A stretch of DNA of 64,000 bases from contig JBFWZA010000016.1 in assembly GCA_050185825.1 (NCBI GenBank), positions 72,890 through 136,889 on the forward strand, written 5' to 3'. The DNA is from SZUA-309 sp050185825. Its GTDB lineage: Bacteria > Pseudomonadota > Gammaproteobacteria > Pseudomonadales > Azotimanducaceae. The translations under genes were made by a program, and so were the position numbers. The notes beneath the pieces were generated by a model. It was given only the letters and a program-made list of their open reading frames with translations, made no database searches and was not told the DNA's origin. Shown here piece by piece: positions 35,784 through 45,072 of the stretch. Position 1 is the first letter of the stretch; each line of letters begins with the position of its first letter.

Positions 35784-38700
35784 TCAGAGTGTCTGACGAA
35801 GACGCAGGTACCACATGCGTCCTCTCACATCGTGAACGAACGTCTCGATACCTCCGAGGTTGAAGAACGGCTCGGGGAACTCGTCGAACACGTTGTTCGC
35901 ACCCACCTCGATGGTGGTCGAACCGACGCCGAACAGCTCTTCGAACGTGTACTTGTAGTTGAGGTCGACATAGGTGATGTCGTCCACGGAGTCTTCTCCG
36001 CCCCGCAGGCGGTGAAGAGTCTGCAGCCCTGCGGAGTTGAACTCGAGATCGAATCCGTCGATCCAGCGGACCCGGATACGCGCCGAGTGATTGCCCAGGA
36101 ACCAGTTGACGGTACCGTTCACCCGCCATTCCGGCAGCGGCGGAATCTCGGCAATCTGCTCGTTCTGCTTGCCGACGCCATCACCGCTGTCCAGGGGATC
36201 ACCGGTACCCAGGTCGAACGTGTACTCCTCGGCCCAGGTGGCGTTCAGCCCGAACGTGAAATTGCCGAATCTGTCGAAGGGCAGGTTGTACGTGGCGTAG
36301 ATGTCCCACGCCGTGTGCTCCATCTCCTGGGCGTTGAGCCGGTCGACGAGCACCCGGGTAACCACGCCCGTGGAATTCCGGAAAATCTTGGGCTCGTTGT
36401 TCGCAATCCAGTTGGCGACGTCCGTCGCGTCGGCCGGGTCGTTGCCGGCGGCGAGGAACGACGCAAAGCTCGCCCGCAACACGTTGTTGCCGGTCTCCGT
36501 CGAAATCCTTTCCTCGAACTGGTAGTTGGCGTAATCCAGACCCAGCGTGAGGTCGCCGTCCAGCAGGTTCAACGAGAAGCCGATGTTGAACGTGTCGGCT
36601 TCTTCCGGAGCCAGGTTCGGGTTGCCGCTCACACAGGCCACGCGGAACGTCGCGGAGATGTCTCCGGTCAGGGGATCCGACATGGTCTCCAGTCCGCACT
36701 GCTCGGTGGAAAACTGCTGCTCGATCGTCGGCGCGATGAAGGCCGTACCCCAGGAAGCCCGAATCGACAGCCAGTCGGTGGGCTGCCAGAGACCCGCAAT
36801 CTTGGGATCGAACGAATCACCCACCCCGCCGCCATAGTCCGAGTACCGACCGGCGGCCGTTACTTCCAGCCGCTCGAGCACCGGAATGGAGAGCTCGAAG
36901 AACGCCGACGTGACGTCCTGGCTGGCCTTCCAGTCGAAGGCGCATCCGCCTTCGTGCCAGTCGCACTGGTTTCTCTGCGCACTGGCGTCCTCATCGACCT
37001 TCTCGTCGCGATACTCCACGCCGAATGCAGCAAGGACATTGCCCGCCGGCAGCTCGAAGAGCTCACCCGTGGCGAGCATGTTGACGGACCAGAAATCGGT
37101 GTCGGTGATCTGATGTGACTGGATGTTCACCGCATCCAGAACGCTGACGCTGTTGGCGAAGCCCGGCGTGCCGGTGTACTGACAGACCCGGTCCTCGCAC
37201 TCGAGTGCCTGGGTCGAGAAGGGGTTCCAGTACTGTGGCGAGCCGGTGAATCGTGGATCGGACTCGGGGACGTCCACCAGTTCTCCCCGCAGACCCGCCT
37301 CCAAGGCGTTCTGGCTGGTGTTCTTCTCTTCCAGAACGACGTGACCCCGGGAGACGATGGCTGTCGTCGCCACCTCCCAGGAGGTGTTCGGAATCTCTAC
37401 GGTCAGGGTATCGGAAGCGCGGAAGCTCCATGCATCGAACGACGCGTTACCCGTGTTCGATCCGTCGTCGTTGAGTGAAGAGGGCTGATTGGCGCCGGGC
37501 ATCAGCCCGATCTTGCTGAAGATGCGCAGTGCAACGACGTCCACGTCCTCGTTGAACGGAATGCCGGATGCCGGGTCGATTCCGGAAACGATCACGTCCA
37601 TCACGCCGTCGCCATTCGCATCCACAGTGCCACGATCCGGTACCCCGTCAGCATCCGCATCCTGAGCATAGAGCGGCGCTCCGTCCGACGTCATCGCCCG
37701 GAAGGGATTGCCGGGGTGGTCACCCAGCACGATGGGGAACTCCTCCGTACGACCACCGGGATTCTGCGGAGATCCGCGGCTGTCCGACTGCAGGCGGGAG
37801 TAGACCAGCTCGAATTCGTTGCTGACGTTGTCGCTGAAGTCGTACTGGAAGTTGAAATAGGAACTCCACTTCTCCTGCGGATTGATGTAGTTCCAGGTTT
37901 CACCGAAGTGGAAGCTGCAATCCGTCGCGCCTGTGATGCCGGCTGGCAGACCCAGCGCGTACTCTGTGGCGGATCGCGGATCGCCCGTCAGGTAGTTGCC
38001 CTTCGTGCCCACGTCTGTCCCGCCGGGACCGATGTCCGTGGCCACCCCGCAGCCCGGGTCGCGGAGGTTGGCTGCACCGACGATAGCGCCGGTGGTGTCC
38101 CGTACGGGTACCCGCCACCTTCCGGGATTGCCGGTAGCGGACATTTCGAATCCCTCCCGGAGGAACTCGGGACGCTCGGTCTGCTCCAGCGTGGTCCGGT
38201 CGCTGTACGCGCCGGCAAACACGAAATGTCCCTTGTCCATCTCGCTGCCGAAGATGAACTCGAACATGTCTTCGTTGATATCGTTGTCGGAGTCCTGCTG
38301 ATGGAACAGGGATACCTCGGCGCCGCTGAAGTTTTTGCGCGGAATGACGTTCACCACGCCCGCCACCGCGTCCGAGCCGTAGGTTGCCGACGCCCCGTCC
38401 TTGAGGATGTCGATCCGCTCGATCGCGATCTGCGGCAGTGCGTTGTTGAGGTTCGTGCCTACACCCCGCTTGCCGTCCAGCAGGTTGAGCGTGGCCCGTT
38501 CGCCGAGCCCCCTCAAGTTTGCTGCGGTATCGGTGCCGATCTGAGGTCGTGCGGCGTATGTGTTCGTCTGAAAGTCAGATCCATAGTTGAACGTCTGGTT
38601 GACCAGCACCTCGCCGAGATTCGGTGTGGCGTTGTCGGCGATTTCCTCCGAGTCGACGACGGTCAGCGGTGATGCGGAGTCGAAGCTGTCCCGCTTGATC

Positions 38701-38840
38701 AGAGAACCAGTTACGACGATTTCTTCGATGACCTGCGGATCAGCAGGGGCGGCGTTTGCCGCGGGGATCAGCAGATTTGTTAGCGCTGTGAACAGCGCAG
38801 CGACGAGCGGCCATGATAGGCCATGTGTACCTTGGTACAT
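35784..38840 (-). CDS. TonB-dependent outer membrane receptor
   Basis: 1018 residues with a signal peptide (to about residue 30), a TonB-box-like and plug beginning (VIEEIVVTGSLIKR), plug motifs (NLRGLGERATLNLLDG, ILKDGASATYGSDAVAGVVN) and a 22-strand barrel ending in the aromatic-ended RMWYLRLRQTL. This subclass is common in marine gammaproteobacteria and takes up varied organic substrates; no siderophore gene is nearby, so the ligand is unknown. Residues about 394-416 carry an Asp-rich segment (DADADGVPDRG, DANGDGVMD) like thrombospondin type 3 or EF-loop calcium sites. GGAGAGA precedes the ATG. Confidence 0.92.
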   Translation of the reverse strand: MYQGTHGLSWPLVAALFTALTNLLIPAANAAPADPQVIEEIVVTGSLIKRDSFDSASPLTVVDSEEIADNATPNLGEVLVNQTFNYGSDFQTNTYAARPQIGTDTAANLRGLGERATLNLLDGKRGVGTNLNNALPQIAIERIDILKDGASATYGSDAVAGVVNVIPRKNFSGAEVSLFHQQDSDNDINEDMFEFIFGSEMDKGHFVFAGAYSDRTTLEQTERPEFLREGFEMSATGNPGRWRVPVRDTTGAIVGAANLRDPGCGVATDIGPGGTDVGTKGNYLTGDPRSATEYALGLPAGITGATDCSFHFGETWNYINPQEKWSSYFNFQYDFSDNVSNEFELVYSRLQSDSRGSPQNPGGRTEEFPIVLGDHPGNPFRAMTSDGAPLYAQDADADGVPDRGTVDANGDGVMDVIVSGIDPASGIPFNEDVDVVALRIFSKIGLMPGANQPSSLNDDGSNTGNASFDAWSFRASDTLTVEIPNTSWEVATTAIVSRGHVVLEEKNTSQNALEAGLRGELVDVPESDPRFTGSPQYWNPFSTQALECEDRVCQYTGTPGFANSVSVLDAVNIQSHQITDTDFWSVNMLATGELFELPAGNVLAAFGVEYRDEKVDEDASAQRNQCDWHEGGCAFDWKASQDVTSAFFELSIPVLERLEVTAAGRYSDYGGGVGDSFDPKIAGLWQPTDWLSIRASWGTAFIAPTIEQQFSTEQCGLETMSDPLTGDISATFRVACVSGNPNLAPEEADTFNIGFSLNLLDGDLTLGLDYANYQFEERISTETGNNVLRASFASFLAAGNDPADATDVANWIANNEPKIFRNSTGVVTRVLVDRLNAQEMEHTAWDIYATYNLPFDRFGNFTFGLNATWAEEYTFDLGTGDPLDSGDGVGKQNEQIAEIPPLPEWRVNGTVNWFLGNHSARIRVRWIDGFDLEFNSAGLQTLHRLRGGEDSVDDITYVDLNYKYTFEELFGVGSTTIEVGANNVFDEFPEPFFNLGGIETFVHDVRGRMWYLRLRQTL

Positions 38841-39015
38841 TTATCTCTCTCCCTATAAGAGAAGTTTCTCCATCCCATGCGCCGTAAGGTGAATACAGGG
38901 ACTGCGTCCCGCATTCAGCCTGACGCTTACTGGAAGATAAATCGTTTTCCTGTTGCGTACAATCATATGTCTCGGCGAATTGCATCCATTGGTCTGTTCG
39001 TAAGGAACCCAGTCG

Positions 39016-39045
39016 CGCTGCTTTTGATCGAGGTCAAAAGCAGCG
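39016..39045. promoter_or_regulatory. Perfect 12-bp inverted repeat upstream of the TonB receptor gene
   Basis: CGCTGCTTTTGA and TCAAAAGCAGCG pair perfectly around a six-base centre, about 175 bases before the receptor start and 70 bases after the GNAT stop. It lacks a T run, so an operator for a regulator of the receptor or a Rho-independent-like barrier are both possible. The rest of 38841-39114 shows no gene. Confidence 0.45.
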
Positions 39046-39114
39046 GGCTGATGGACGGAACGTGTTCGACGAGTTCCCGGATCCGATTCTGAATGATTGC
39101 GGCCGTTCAGCCGT

Positions 39115-39813
39115 TCAGCGGACGTGGAAGTCCGTGGCCGCGAGAGAAAGGCCAAGCATCCGTGCGACCGCTTGTGAGGCGGCGTTCTCCCAGGACGTGC
39201 TGTAGATCGGCTCTGCGCCGTGTCCGCGAACTGCTTCCGCCCAGGCGCGCACGACGTCGCTGGCCAGGCCTCGACGCCGGAAATCGGGATGAGTCTCCAC
39301 CCCTGCCTGATGGGCCGCGGGCGTGATCCGCACGCTGGCGCATACCGAAACCGCAGCACCGTCCTGGAGGACGGCCAGGAAGGGCTGCCGGTGAGGAACG
39401 TCGGGTCGCCAGTCCGGCAGCCAGCGGCTGAGCACGTGCGCGTTGGCCTCGGTGACGGTGACGGTGGGAGCCGCTTCCGGGGCCGGGACTTCCGGGGGAA
39501 AGGTGTAGGCGGGCCCGCGCCAGACGGCCTGCACGGGAGAGGCGCGGTTCAGCAGGTCCAGGGCTCGCCCGGCGAGCCGGGGATCGGCGCGCAGGTCGCC
39601 GCCAACCGGCTCGGCCTCGCACAGAGACTCCAGTGACCGGACGAGCTCAGGTTCGAGATCGGCGCGGAAACGCCAGCGGTTGCCGGTTTCCGAGCGGACG
39701 AGGTGGAAGCGCGGCACCGCACCGCCATCCCACTGGTTGATGCCGGTGAGCCCGCCCCGGGCGTCGATCAGGTAGAGGGTGTGCAGGTGAAGGGCGGCGG
39801 GATCGCAGGGCAT
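39115..39813 (-). CDS. GNAT-family N-acetyltransferase
   Basis: 232 residues. The C-terminal half has the acetyl-CoA loop AGVETHPDFRRRGLASDVV and the following ENAASQAVARMLGL, the standard GNAT pattern. The N-terminal 100 residues (LYLIDARGGLTGINQWDGG) resemble an accessory domain seen in other two-part GNAT proteins. Substrate cannot be told. The gene stands alone between the TonB receptor and tRNA-Leu. Confidence 0.8.
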   Translation of the reverse strand: MPCDPAALHLHTLYLIDARGGLTGINQWDGGAVPRFHLVRSETGNRWRFRADLEPELVRSLESLCEAEPVGGDLRADPRLAGRALDLLNRASPVQAVWRGPAYTFPPEVPAPEAAPTVTVTEANAHVLSRWLPDWRPDVPHRQPFLAVLQDGAAVSVCASVRITPAAHQAGVETHPDFRRRGLASDVVRAWAEAVRGHGAEPIYSTSWENAASQAVARMLGLSLAATDFHVR

Positions 39814-39955
39814 CAGCCGGGGCGCTTCGTGAAAGGTGCCGGAGGCGGCTTCCTCGGCGTGGCGATTGGTGCCTGAGGAGGTCTCCTCGGCGTATCAATC
39901 TGGAGAGCGTCGGAACAGATTGGCGGGTTCAGATCCAGGGTTGCTGCCCAGGATT

Positions 39956-40042
39956 TGGTGCCGAGGAGAGGACTTGAACCTCCACGGGGTTTCCCCCACT
40001 AGCACCTGAAGCTAGCGTGTCTACCAATTTCACCACCTCGGC
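39956..40042 (-). tRNA. tRNA-Leu (anticodon CAG)
   Basis: The minus strand folds as a class II tRNA of 87 bases: acceptor stem GCCGAGG/CCTCGGC, D-arm AATTGGTAGACAC, anticodon stem-loop GCTAGCTTCAGGTGCTAG with anticodon CAG, a long variable arm, T-arm GGTTCAAGTCC and an encoded CCA end. It reads CUG leucine codons, the dominant Leu codon in these genes. The 354-base gap between the GNAT gene and rnr is otherwise empty. Confidence 0.95.
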
Positions 40043-40097
40043 GTAGAAGCAGCTCGCGGCGACGCGTAACGGCCGCCGGCGACTGGCAGGGCGCGCA

Positions 40098-40126
40098 ATT
40101 AAATAGAAGAAGGGCTTTTCTGTCAA
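40098..40126 (-). promoter_or_regulatory. Sigma-70 promoter for tRNA-Leu
   Basis: On the minus strand TTGACA (40126-40121), a 17-base spacer and TTTAAT (40103-40098) form a near-consensus promoter. Transcription would begin near 40091, about 50 bases before the mature tRNA 5' end. Confidence 0.75.
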
Positions 40127-40167
40127 ACTAGCCGCGAACGTCTAACTGACCGTTACAGGGACCCCCT

Positions 40168-42327
40168 TTGAAGCCCGATCAGCAGCCCGACCCGAAGCTC
40201 GATGCGAAGTCACTCTCCCGCCTGATTGCCGAGGCGGATGGCCCGCTGGCCTGGCGTGACCTGGTGGTTGCGCTGGACCTCTCCACGAGCGCGGAGCGCA
40301 AGAAGCTGAGCAGCGTGCTGAAAGGCATGGTGCGCGGCGGAGAGCTCGATCAGGACCATCGTGGCGCCTATCACCTGGCCGGCTCGGGAGGCACCCGCCG
40401 GGGGCTGATCGAGTCCAGCGGCATGAGCCTCACCTTCCTCGGGCTGCCGCTCGAGCGCCAGAAGCGCCAGCTGCTGCGCGCGGGAGACGAGGTCAGCGCC
40501 CGGGTCGTGGGCGAGACCGTCCACGTGCTGGAGGTGCTGGCCCGCTCGAACCGACCGCTGGTGGGCATCGTCCGCGGGCACGGCCGCTATCCTCATGTCG
40601 AGTCGCTGAGCCCCGACTACCGCGGCCGCGTTTCCCTGGAAAATCCTGAAGAAGCCACCCTGGAAGGGGAAACCGTGGCCGTCGCCGTGGTCGGTGAGGA
40701 CCGACGCGGCCTCGTCGGTCGCATCGTCGAGCATCTGGGCGGCGACGGTGGCGTCGCCCAGGCGGTGGTGACGATGATCGAAGCCTACGGCATTCCCACG
40801 GAGTGGGCGGAAGGTGTGGAGGCGCAGCTCGAGAGGCTGCCGGGCAAGGTCTACGCCGGTCGGCATCCCACCCGCAGGAACCTTGCGGATACGCCGCTCG
40901 TCACCATCGACGGCGTCACCGCCCGGGACTTCGACGACGCGGTGTTTGCGGAGCCGGTGAGCAGTGGCTGGCGACTGATCGTCGCCATCGCCGACGTCGC
41001 CCACTACGTGAAGCGGGGCTCGGCCCTCGACGTGTCCGCCCGGGAGCGCGGCAACTCGGTGTACCTGCCGGACCGGGTGGTGCCGATGCTGCCGGAAGAG
41101 CTCTCCAACGGGCTCTGCTCGCTGAATCCGAAGGTGGCGCGGCTCGCCATGGTGTGCGAGATGACGGTCGCGCGCAGCGGCGAGGTCACCGGCTTCGATT
41201 TCTACGAGGCGGTGATCCGGAGCTGGCAGCGTCTCACCTACGAGCGGGTGCAGGAGTTTCTCGACGATGGCGTGCTCGATGTGGAGCCGGCGGTCTGCCA
41301 CTCACTGGGCGAGCTGAAGCAGGTGTATGAGGCGCTGCGTGATGCCCGGGAGGCCCGGGGCGCGCTCGACTTCGACACCCACGAGGCGTCGCTGGAGATT
41401 GCGGACAATCACATCCGCGCCATCCACCCCGTGCACCGGCTCACGGCGCACAAGCTCATCGAGGAAGCCATGATCGCCGCCAACGTCTGCGCGGCGCAGT
41501 TCATCGAGACCCGCCTCGGCGAGCACAAGGGCATGTACCGGGTGCACGAGCCACCTGCCGAGGAGAAGCTCGATCTGCTGACCCAGGCGCTGGCCATGGC
41601 CGGGGTGCGGCTGCGGCAGGGCCAGCTCACACCCAGCGGGCTGAAGTCGGCCATGGATCAGCTCGAAAGCCGCGAGAATCGCTGGCTCTACGAGATGCTG
41701 GTGCTTCGCTCGCTGATGCAGGCGGTGTACACGCCGGAGAACAAGGGCCACTTCGGGCTCGCGCTGGAGCGCTACATGCACTTCACCTCGCCCATCCGGC
41801 GTTATGCGGACCTGGTGGTGCACCGGATCATCAAGGCGATCCTCACCGGCCAGCAGACGCCTTACGGCACGGAGGAGCTGCTCGAGATCGGTGCGCACAT
41901 CTCGGCCACGGAACGCCAGGCGGAGTCCGTTGGCTGGGCGGTGGATGCCTGGCTGAAGTGTGAGTATGTCGCTGATCGGGTCGGCGAGACCTTCGAAGGC
42001 GTGGTCATGGGCGTCACGGATTTCGGGCTGTTCGTGGAGCTCAAGGGGTTCTACGTGCAGGGCCTGCTGCACGTCTCGGAGCTCGGCAGCGACTACTTCC
42101 AGTACCAGCCGCAGAGCCTGTCGCTGGTGGGCGAGCGCTCCGGCCGGCGCTTCACGCTGGGCGACGAGTTCCCCGTGGTGCTCGTGGACGCCATCCCGGA
42201 GCAGGGCAGGCTCGATCTGCGGCTCGAGCCGGGACGCGCCACCGGAGCGGGCGGCGACGGTCATCCGGGCCGGAAGAAGGGGCGGAAGGGCCGCCGAGCG
42301 CGCGACGCGAAGGACAGGCGCCGTTGA
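40168..42327 (+). CDS. rnr: Ribonuclease R
   Basis: Processive 3'-5' exoribonuclease that can unwind structured RNA. The 719-residue protein has an N-terminal winged-helix region, a cold-shock domain, the RNB catalytic domain (TIDGVTARDFDDAV with the metal-binding Asp cluster), an S1 domain (FEGVVMGVTDFGLFVEL) and a basic tail (HPGRKKGRKGRRARD). It is shorter than E. coli RNase R (813), mostly in the tail. TTG start with AGGGA seven bases upstream. rlmB overlaps the stop by four bases, the usual pairing. Confidence 0.96.
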   Translation: MKPDQQPDPKLDAKSLSRLIAEADGPLAWRDLVVALDLSTSAERKKLSSVLKGMVRGGELDQDHRGAYHLAGSGGTRRGLIESSGMSLTFLGLPLERQKRQLLRAGDEVSARVVGETVHVLEVLARSNRPLVGIVRGHGRYPHVESLSPDYRGRVSLENPEEATLEGETVAVAVVGEDRRGLVGRIVEHLGGDGGVAQAVVTMIEAYGIPTEWAEGVEAQLERLPGKVYAGRHPTRRNLADTPLVTIDGVTARDFDDAVFAEPVSSGWRLIVAIADVAHYVKRGSALDVSARERGNSVYLPDRVVPMLPEELSNGLCSLNPKVARLAMVCEMTVARSGEVTGFDFYEAVIRSWQRLTYERVQEFLDDGVLDVEPAVCHSLGELKQVYEALRDAREARGALDFDTHEASLEIADNHIRAIHPVHRLTAHKLIEEAMIAANVCAAQFIETRLGEHKGMYRVHEPPAEEKLDLLTQALAMAGVRLRQGQLTPSGLKSAMDQLESRENRWLYEMLVLRSLMQAVYTPENKGHFGLALERYMHFTSPIRRYADLVVHRIIKAILTGQQTPYGTEELLEIGAHISATERQAESVGWAVDAWLKCEYVADRVGETFEGVVMGVTDFGLFVELKGFYVQGLLHVSELGSDYFQYQPQSLSLVGERSGRRFTLGDEFPVVLVDAIPEQGRLDLRLEPGRATGAGGDGHPGRKKGRKGRRARDAKDRRR

Positions 42328-43049
42328 GCGAGATCTTTGGTCTGCACGCGGTGGAAGCGGCGCTGTCGGAAGCGCCCGAGCGTATCCGTGTGCTCTATGT
42401 GCAGAAAGGCCGGGAGGCGCGCAAGCAGGCGCTGGTGGATCATGCCCGCGAGGTCGGGGTGCGGGTCGAGTTCGTGGACCGGCGCTGGCTGGACGCCCGG
42501 GTGGACGGTGCGCACCAGGGAGTCGTGGCGGAAAGCCAGGCGCTCGCCCCGGCCGACGAGAAGGCCCTGGAAGCGCGCTGGACGGAGCTCGCGGCCCCAC
42601 GCCTGCTGCTGGTGCTCGATGGTGTCCAGGATCCCCGGAACCTGGGTGCCTGCCTGCGCAGTGCCGGTGCTGCCGGCGTGCAGGCGGTGCTGCTGCCGAA
42701 ACGCAATAGCGCGCCGTTGAGCCCTGCCGCCCTGAAGACGGCGGCCGGTGTGGCCGAGCGGCTCTTCGTGGTCTCCGTGGTCAACCTGGCGCGCCGGCTG
42801 GCCTGGCTGAAGGCCCAGGGCGCCTGGGTGATCGGCGCCGCCGGTGATGCACCCGCACGATTTTTCGAGGCGGACCTGACGCGGGACACGGTGCTGGTGC
42901 TGGGCGGTGAGGAGAAGGGTCTGCGGCGCCTGACCCGTGAGCATTGCGACGCGCTGGTGAGCATCCCCATGGCCGGGGGCGTGGAGAGCCTGAACGTGTC
43001 GGTTGCGGCCGGCATCCTGCTGTTCGAAGCAGTCCGCCAGCGCTCCTGA
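42324..43049 (+). CDS. rlmB: 23S rRNA 2'-O-methyltransferase RlmB
   Basis: SpoU-family enzyme that methylates G2251 of 23S rRNA. The 241-residue protein begins MSEIFGLHAVEAAL and contains LVLDGVQDPRNLGACLRSA, LGGEEKGLRRLTRE and IPMAGGVESLNVSVAAGI, the three SPOUT knot motifs. TTG start overlaps the rnr stop codon, so the two are translationally coupled. Confidence 0.97.
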   Translation: MSEIFGLHAVEAALSEAPERIRVLYVQKGREARKQALVDHAREVGVRVEFVDRRWLDARVDGAHQGVVAESQALAPADEKALEARWTELAAPRLLLVLDGVQDPRNLGACLRSAGAAGVQAVLLPKRNSAPLSPAALKTAAGVAERLFVVSVVNLARRLAWLKAQGAWVIGAAGDAPARFFEADLTRDTVLVLGGEEKGLRRLTREHCDALVSIPMAGGVESLNVSVAAGILLFEAVRQRS

Positions 43050-43060
43050 AAAAGCGTCCC

Positions 43061-43101
43061 TGAAAAAGAACGGCCGGATGCGCCTGAGCGCACCCGGCCG
43101 T
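43061..43101 (-). terminator. Intrinsic terminator of the DUF4382 lipoprotein gene
   Basis: ACGGCCGG pairs with CCGGCCGT and an inner TGCGC with GCGCA around a CTGA loop (43070-43101). On the minus strand the hairpin is followed by TCTTTTTC. It begins 20 bases after the stop at 43122 and also lies behind rlmB. Confidence 0.75.
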
Positions 43102-43121
43102 CGTCGAGGCCGATGGCCCGA

Positions 43122-44729
43122 TCAGCTCGGCGGTGTCTCCTCTTCCACGAGCTGGATGATCACGTCGTCGGCTTCGAAGCAGCTGCCGCTGTCGTCCCCG
43201 ATGACGGTCGCCTGCTGGCCGACTTCCAGGTCGGCAAAGCCCGATTCCGTGACGCCGAAGCCACCTTCGAGCAGCTCGGTCACGGTGATGAAGTGCGCAT
43301 CTACCGTTGGCCGGATGCAGCGGTCGCCGGCAGGCTCCGTATCGTCGACGAACAGGGTGAACGTCTCCGTATCGATGCTCGTCACCTCACCCGTGAGCTG
43401 ATCGCGGCTCTCCTCGGGAGGCGCGATGAGAATGAGGGAGGCATGCAGCACGCCGGGCGACTCGTCCGGGATCACCCCGTTGACCTCGGCCACGACGCCG
43501 GTATCGATGGCGCTGGCGTCGAGCTCTGAGAGATCCGCCGCGGAGAGGATTTTCGTGCCGCTCTGAACCAGCACGTCGATCTGCTCCACATCGAGCTCCT
43601 CGCCGTCCGCCAGGTCCAGCGAAAACACCCCGTCCTCGTCGACGGGCGTCAGGGCGGTGCCCGAGAGGCTGAGGATGTCCTCCGGCAGGCCCTTCTGCAC
43701 GACGATGGCGTCAAGCTGCACCATGCGCACCGTGTCGTTGCGGTCGGAGTCAGAATCGGAATCGCCGTCTGAGTCGCCATCCGAATCCATGTCTGAATCG
43801 CTGTCCGAGTCGGTGTCCGAATCGGTGTCCGAGTCGCCGTCGGAATCGCTGTCGTCGGAATCCGAATCGGAATCGCCGTCGTGCGCATCGCGAATGACCA
43901 CGGCGATGCCGTAGACGGTCACGGGCTCCCCGGTCACGAGGTTCGCGAAGTCGACGGGCTGGCCGGCGGCATTAAACAGGCTCGTGTCCTCGCTGGTGTT
44001 GACCTTGAGGCAGCCGTTGGTGTCCGTGTCCAGGCGCGTCTCGATATCGCAGAGATCGAAGCTGCTGGTGCCGGTATCGATGTCGCCCACCGTGCCACTC
44101 GCCCGCAGCAGGCCCTGCAGCGCCTGGCGCTGCTGGATGTCCACGAACACCACCGGACGGAACCGGATCGTGCCGTTGCCGGTGCCGACGACGTGGAACG
44201 ACTTCTTCGCATCGATGTCGACCTCGATGAGGATCGCCGTATCTGCCGCCACGGTGAACGAACCGCGCGGGTTGAGATCCACCTTACCGTTGGCCGGCAC
44301 CACAGCGTCCTCGCAGACCTCTGCATCCATGTCGTTGAGGTAGCAGACGGTGATGGAGTCCACGATCAGCCGGATCTTTTCGTAGTCACCCACCGGGACG
44401 TTCTCGGATACCGCCAGCATGTCGTAGAAGTTCTGCAGCTCCAGCAGGTCGAACTCCTTGGGTTCGTCCAGCAGGATGACCTGCCGGTCACCGTCCTCCG
44501 GAATCAGCGCCACGCGGCTGACAACCATGATGATGCGGGTGAAGTCCGGTGCCGGGGCATCCTTGATGAGGATGCCCACCACCCCGGTCTGGTCTGCGGG
44601 TGCCTGGGCGACGGGTGCCGGCGCCGCCGCCAGCGGCCCATCACTGCCGCCGCCACCGCCTCCGCAGCCACCGAGAAAGAGCATTACCAGGGCGGCCAGG
44701 AGCCAACCCGCCTTGAGTCTGAACGTCAT
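43122..44729 (-). CDS. DUF4382-like lipoprotein with Ser-Asp repeat
   Basis: 535 residues beginning with a lipoprotein signal (LLAALVMLFLGGC followed by a Gly run), so anchored to a membrane, probably the outer one. The N-terminal third (VVGILIKDAPAPDFTRIIMV, LLELQNFYDMLAVSENVPVG) has the DUF4382 pattern. Residues 284-329 are a 46-residue run made almost wholly of Ser and Asp. The rest contains repeated beta segments similar to DUF5666 domains (LTGEVTSIDTETFTLFVDD). Function is unknown. ATG at 44729 follows GGGA; the longer frame upstream is not coding. It is divergent from the rpsF operon. Confidence 0.7.
   Translation of the reverse strand: MTFRLKAGWLLAALVMLFLGGCGGGGGGSDGPLAAAPAPVAQAPADQTGVVGILIKDAPAPDFTRIIMVVSRVALIPEDGDRQVILLDEPKEFDLLELQNFYDMLAVSENVPVGDYEKIRLIVDSITVCYLNDMDAEVCEDAVVPANGKVDLNPRGSFTVAADTAILIEVDIDAKKSFHVVGTGNGTIRFRPVVFVDIQQRQALQGLLRASGTVGDIDTGTSSFDLCDIETRLDTDTNGCLKVNTSEDTSLFNAAGQPVDFANLVTGEPVTVYGIAVVIRDAHDGDSDSDSDDSDSDGDSDTDSDTDSDSDSDMDSDGDSDGDSDSDSDRNDTVRMVQLDAIVVQKGLPEDILSLSGTALTPVDEDGVFSLDLADGEELDVEQIDVLVQSGTKILSAADLSELDASAIDTGVVAEVNGVIPDESPGVLHASLILIAPPEESRDQLTGEVTSIDTETFTLFVDDTEPAGDRCIRPTVDAHFITVTELLEGGFGVTESGFADLEVGQQATVIGDDSGSCFEADDVIIQLVEEETPPS
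43743..43880. repeat. Hexanucleotide-like Ser-Asp coding repeat
   Basis: 138 bases built from variants of GAGTCG/GAATCG and their relatives encode 46 residues of Asp alternating with Ser, with a few Gly and Thr. The nucleotide repeats are degenerate, which argues for selection on the protein rather than recent slippage. Confidence 0.85.
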
Positions 44730-44955
44730 AAGAGTGTCCCTCGGTCCCTGTGCGATGTGCACGCATTCTGCCCGGACCAATCCAATTATCGGGCAATTAT
44801 CTTGATGTAATCCGGCGCGTCTTGTGCCGGTCTCGGATCGATGTCGGAGAACGTGTCCGAGGAAAATGGTAACAAATTCCCATCCGGGTGCTCCAGCCGA
44901 CCTGTAAACGACTTTTCCGGCGGCCAGTGGACGGTTTGCGCTACCGGGGGGCACC

Positions 44956-44984
44956 TTGCCAGGGCGAATTCGCGCCCCTAGAAT
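44956..44984 (+). promoter_or_regulatory. Sigma-70 promoter for the rpsF operon
   Basis: TTGCCA (44956-44961), a 17-base spacer and TAGAAT (44979-44984). Transcription would begin near 44991, giving a leader of about 115 bases. The 377-base divergent region otherwise holds no gene. Confidence 0.65.
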
Positions 44985-45072
44985 GCGCGTCCCTCGTTTC
45001 CGGCCTGGTCTGAAACGGGTCCTTGCTTCACGCCGCCCCTCAGCCGGGCCGGCGGAGGCTGTAACCACAAGG

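Noticed and set aside
39900..39955. Terminator of tRNA-Leu
   Set aside because: An imperfect hairpin can be drawn but with mismatches and no T run; not convincing.
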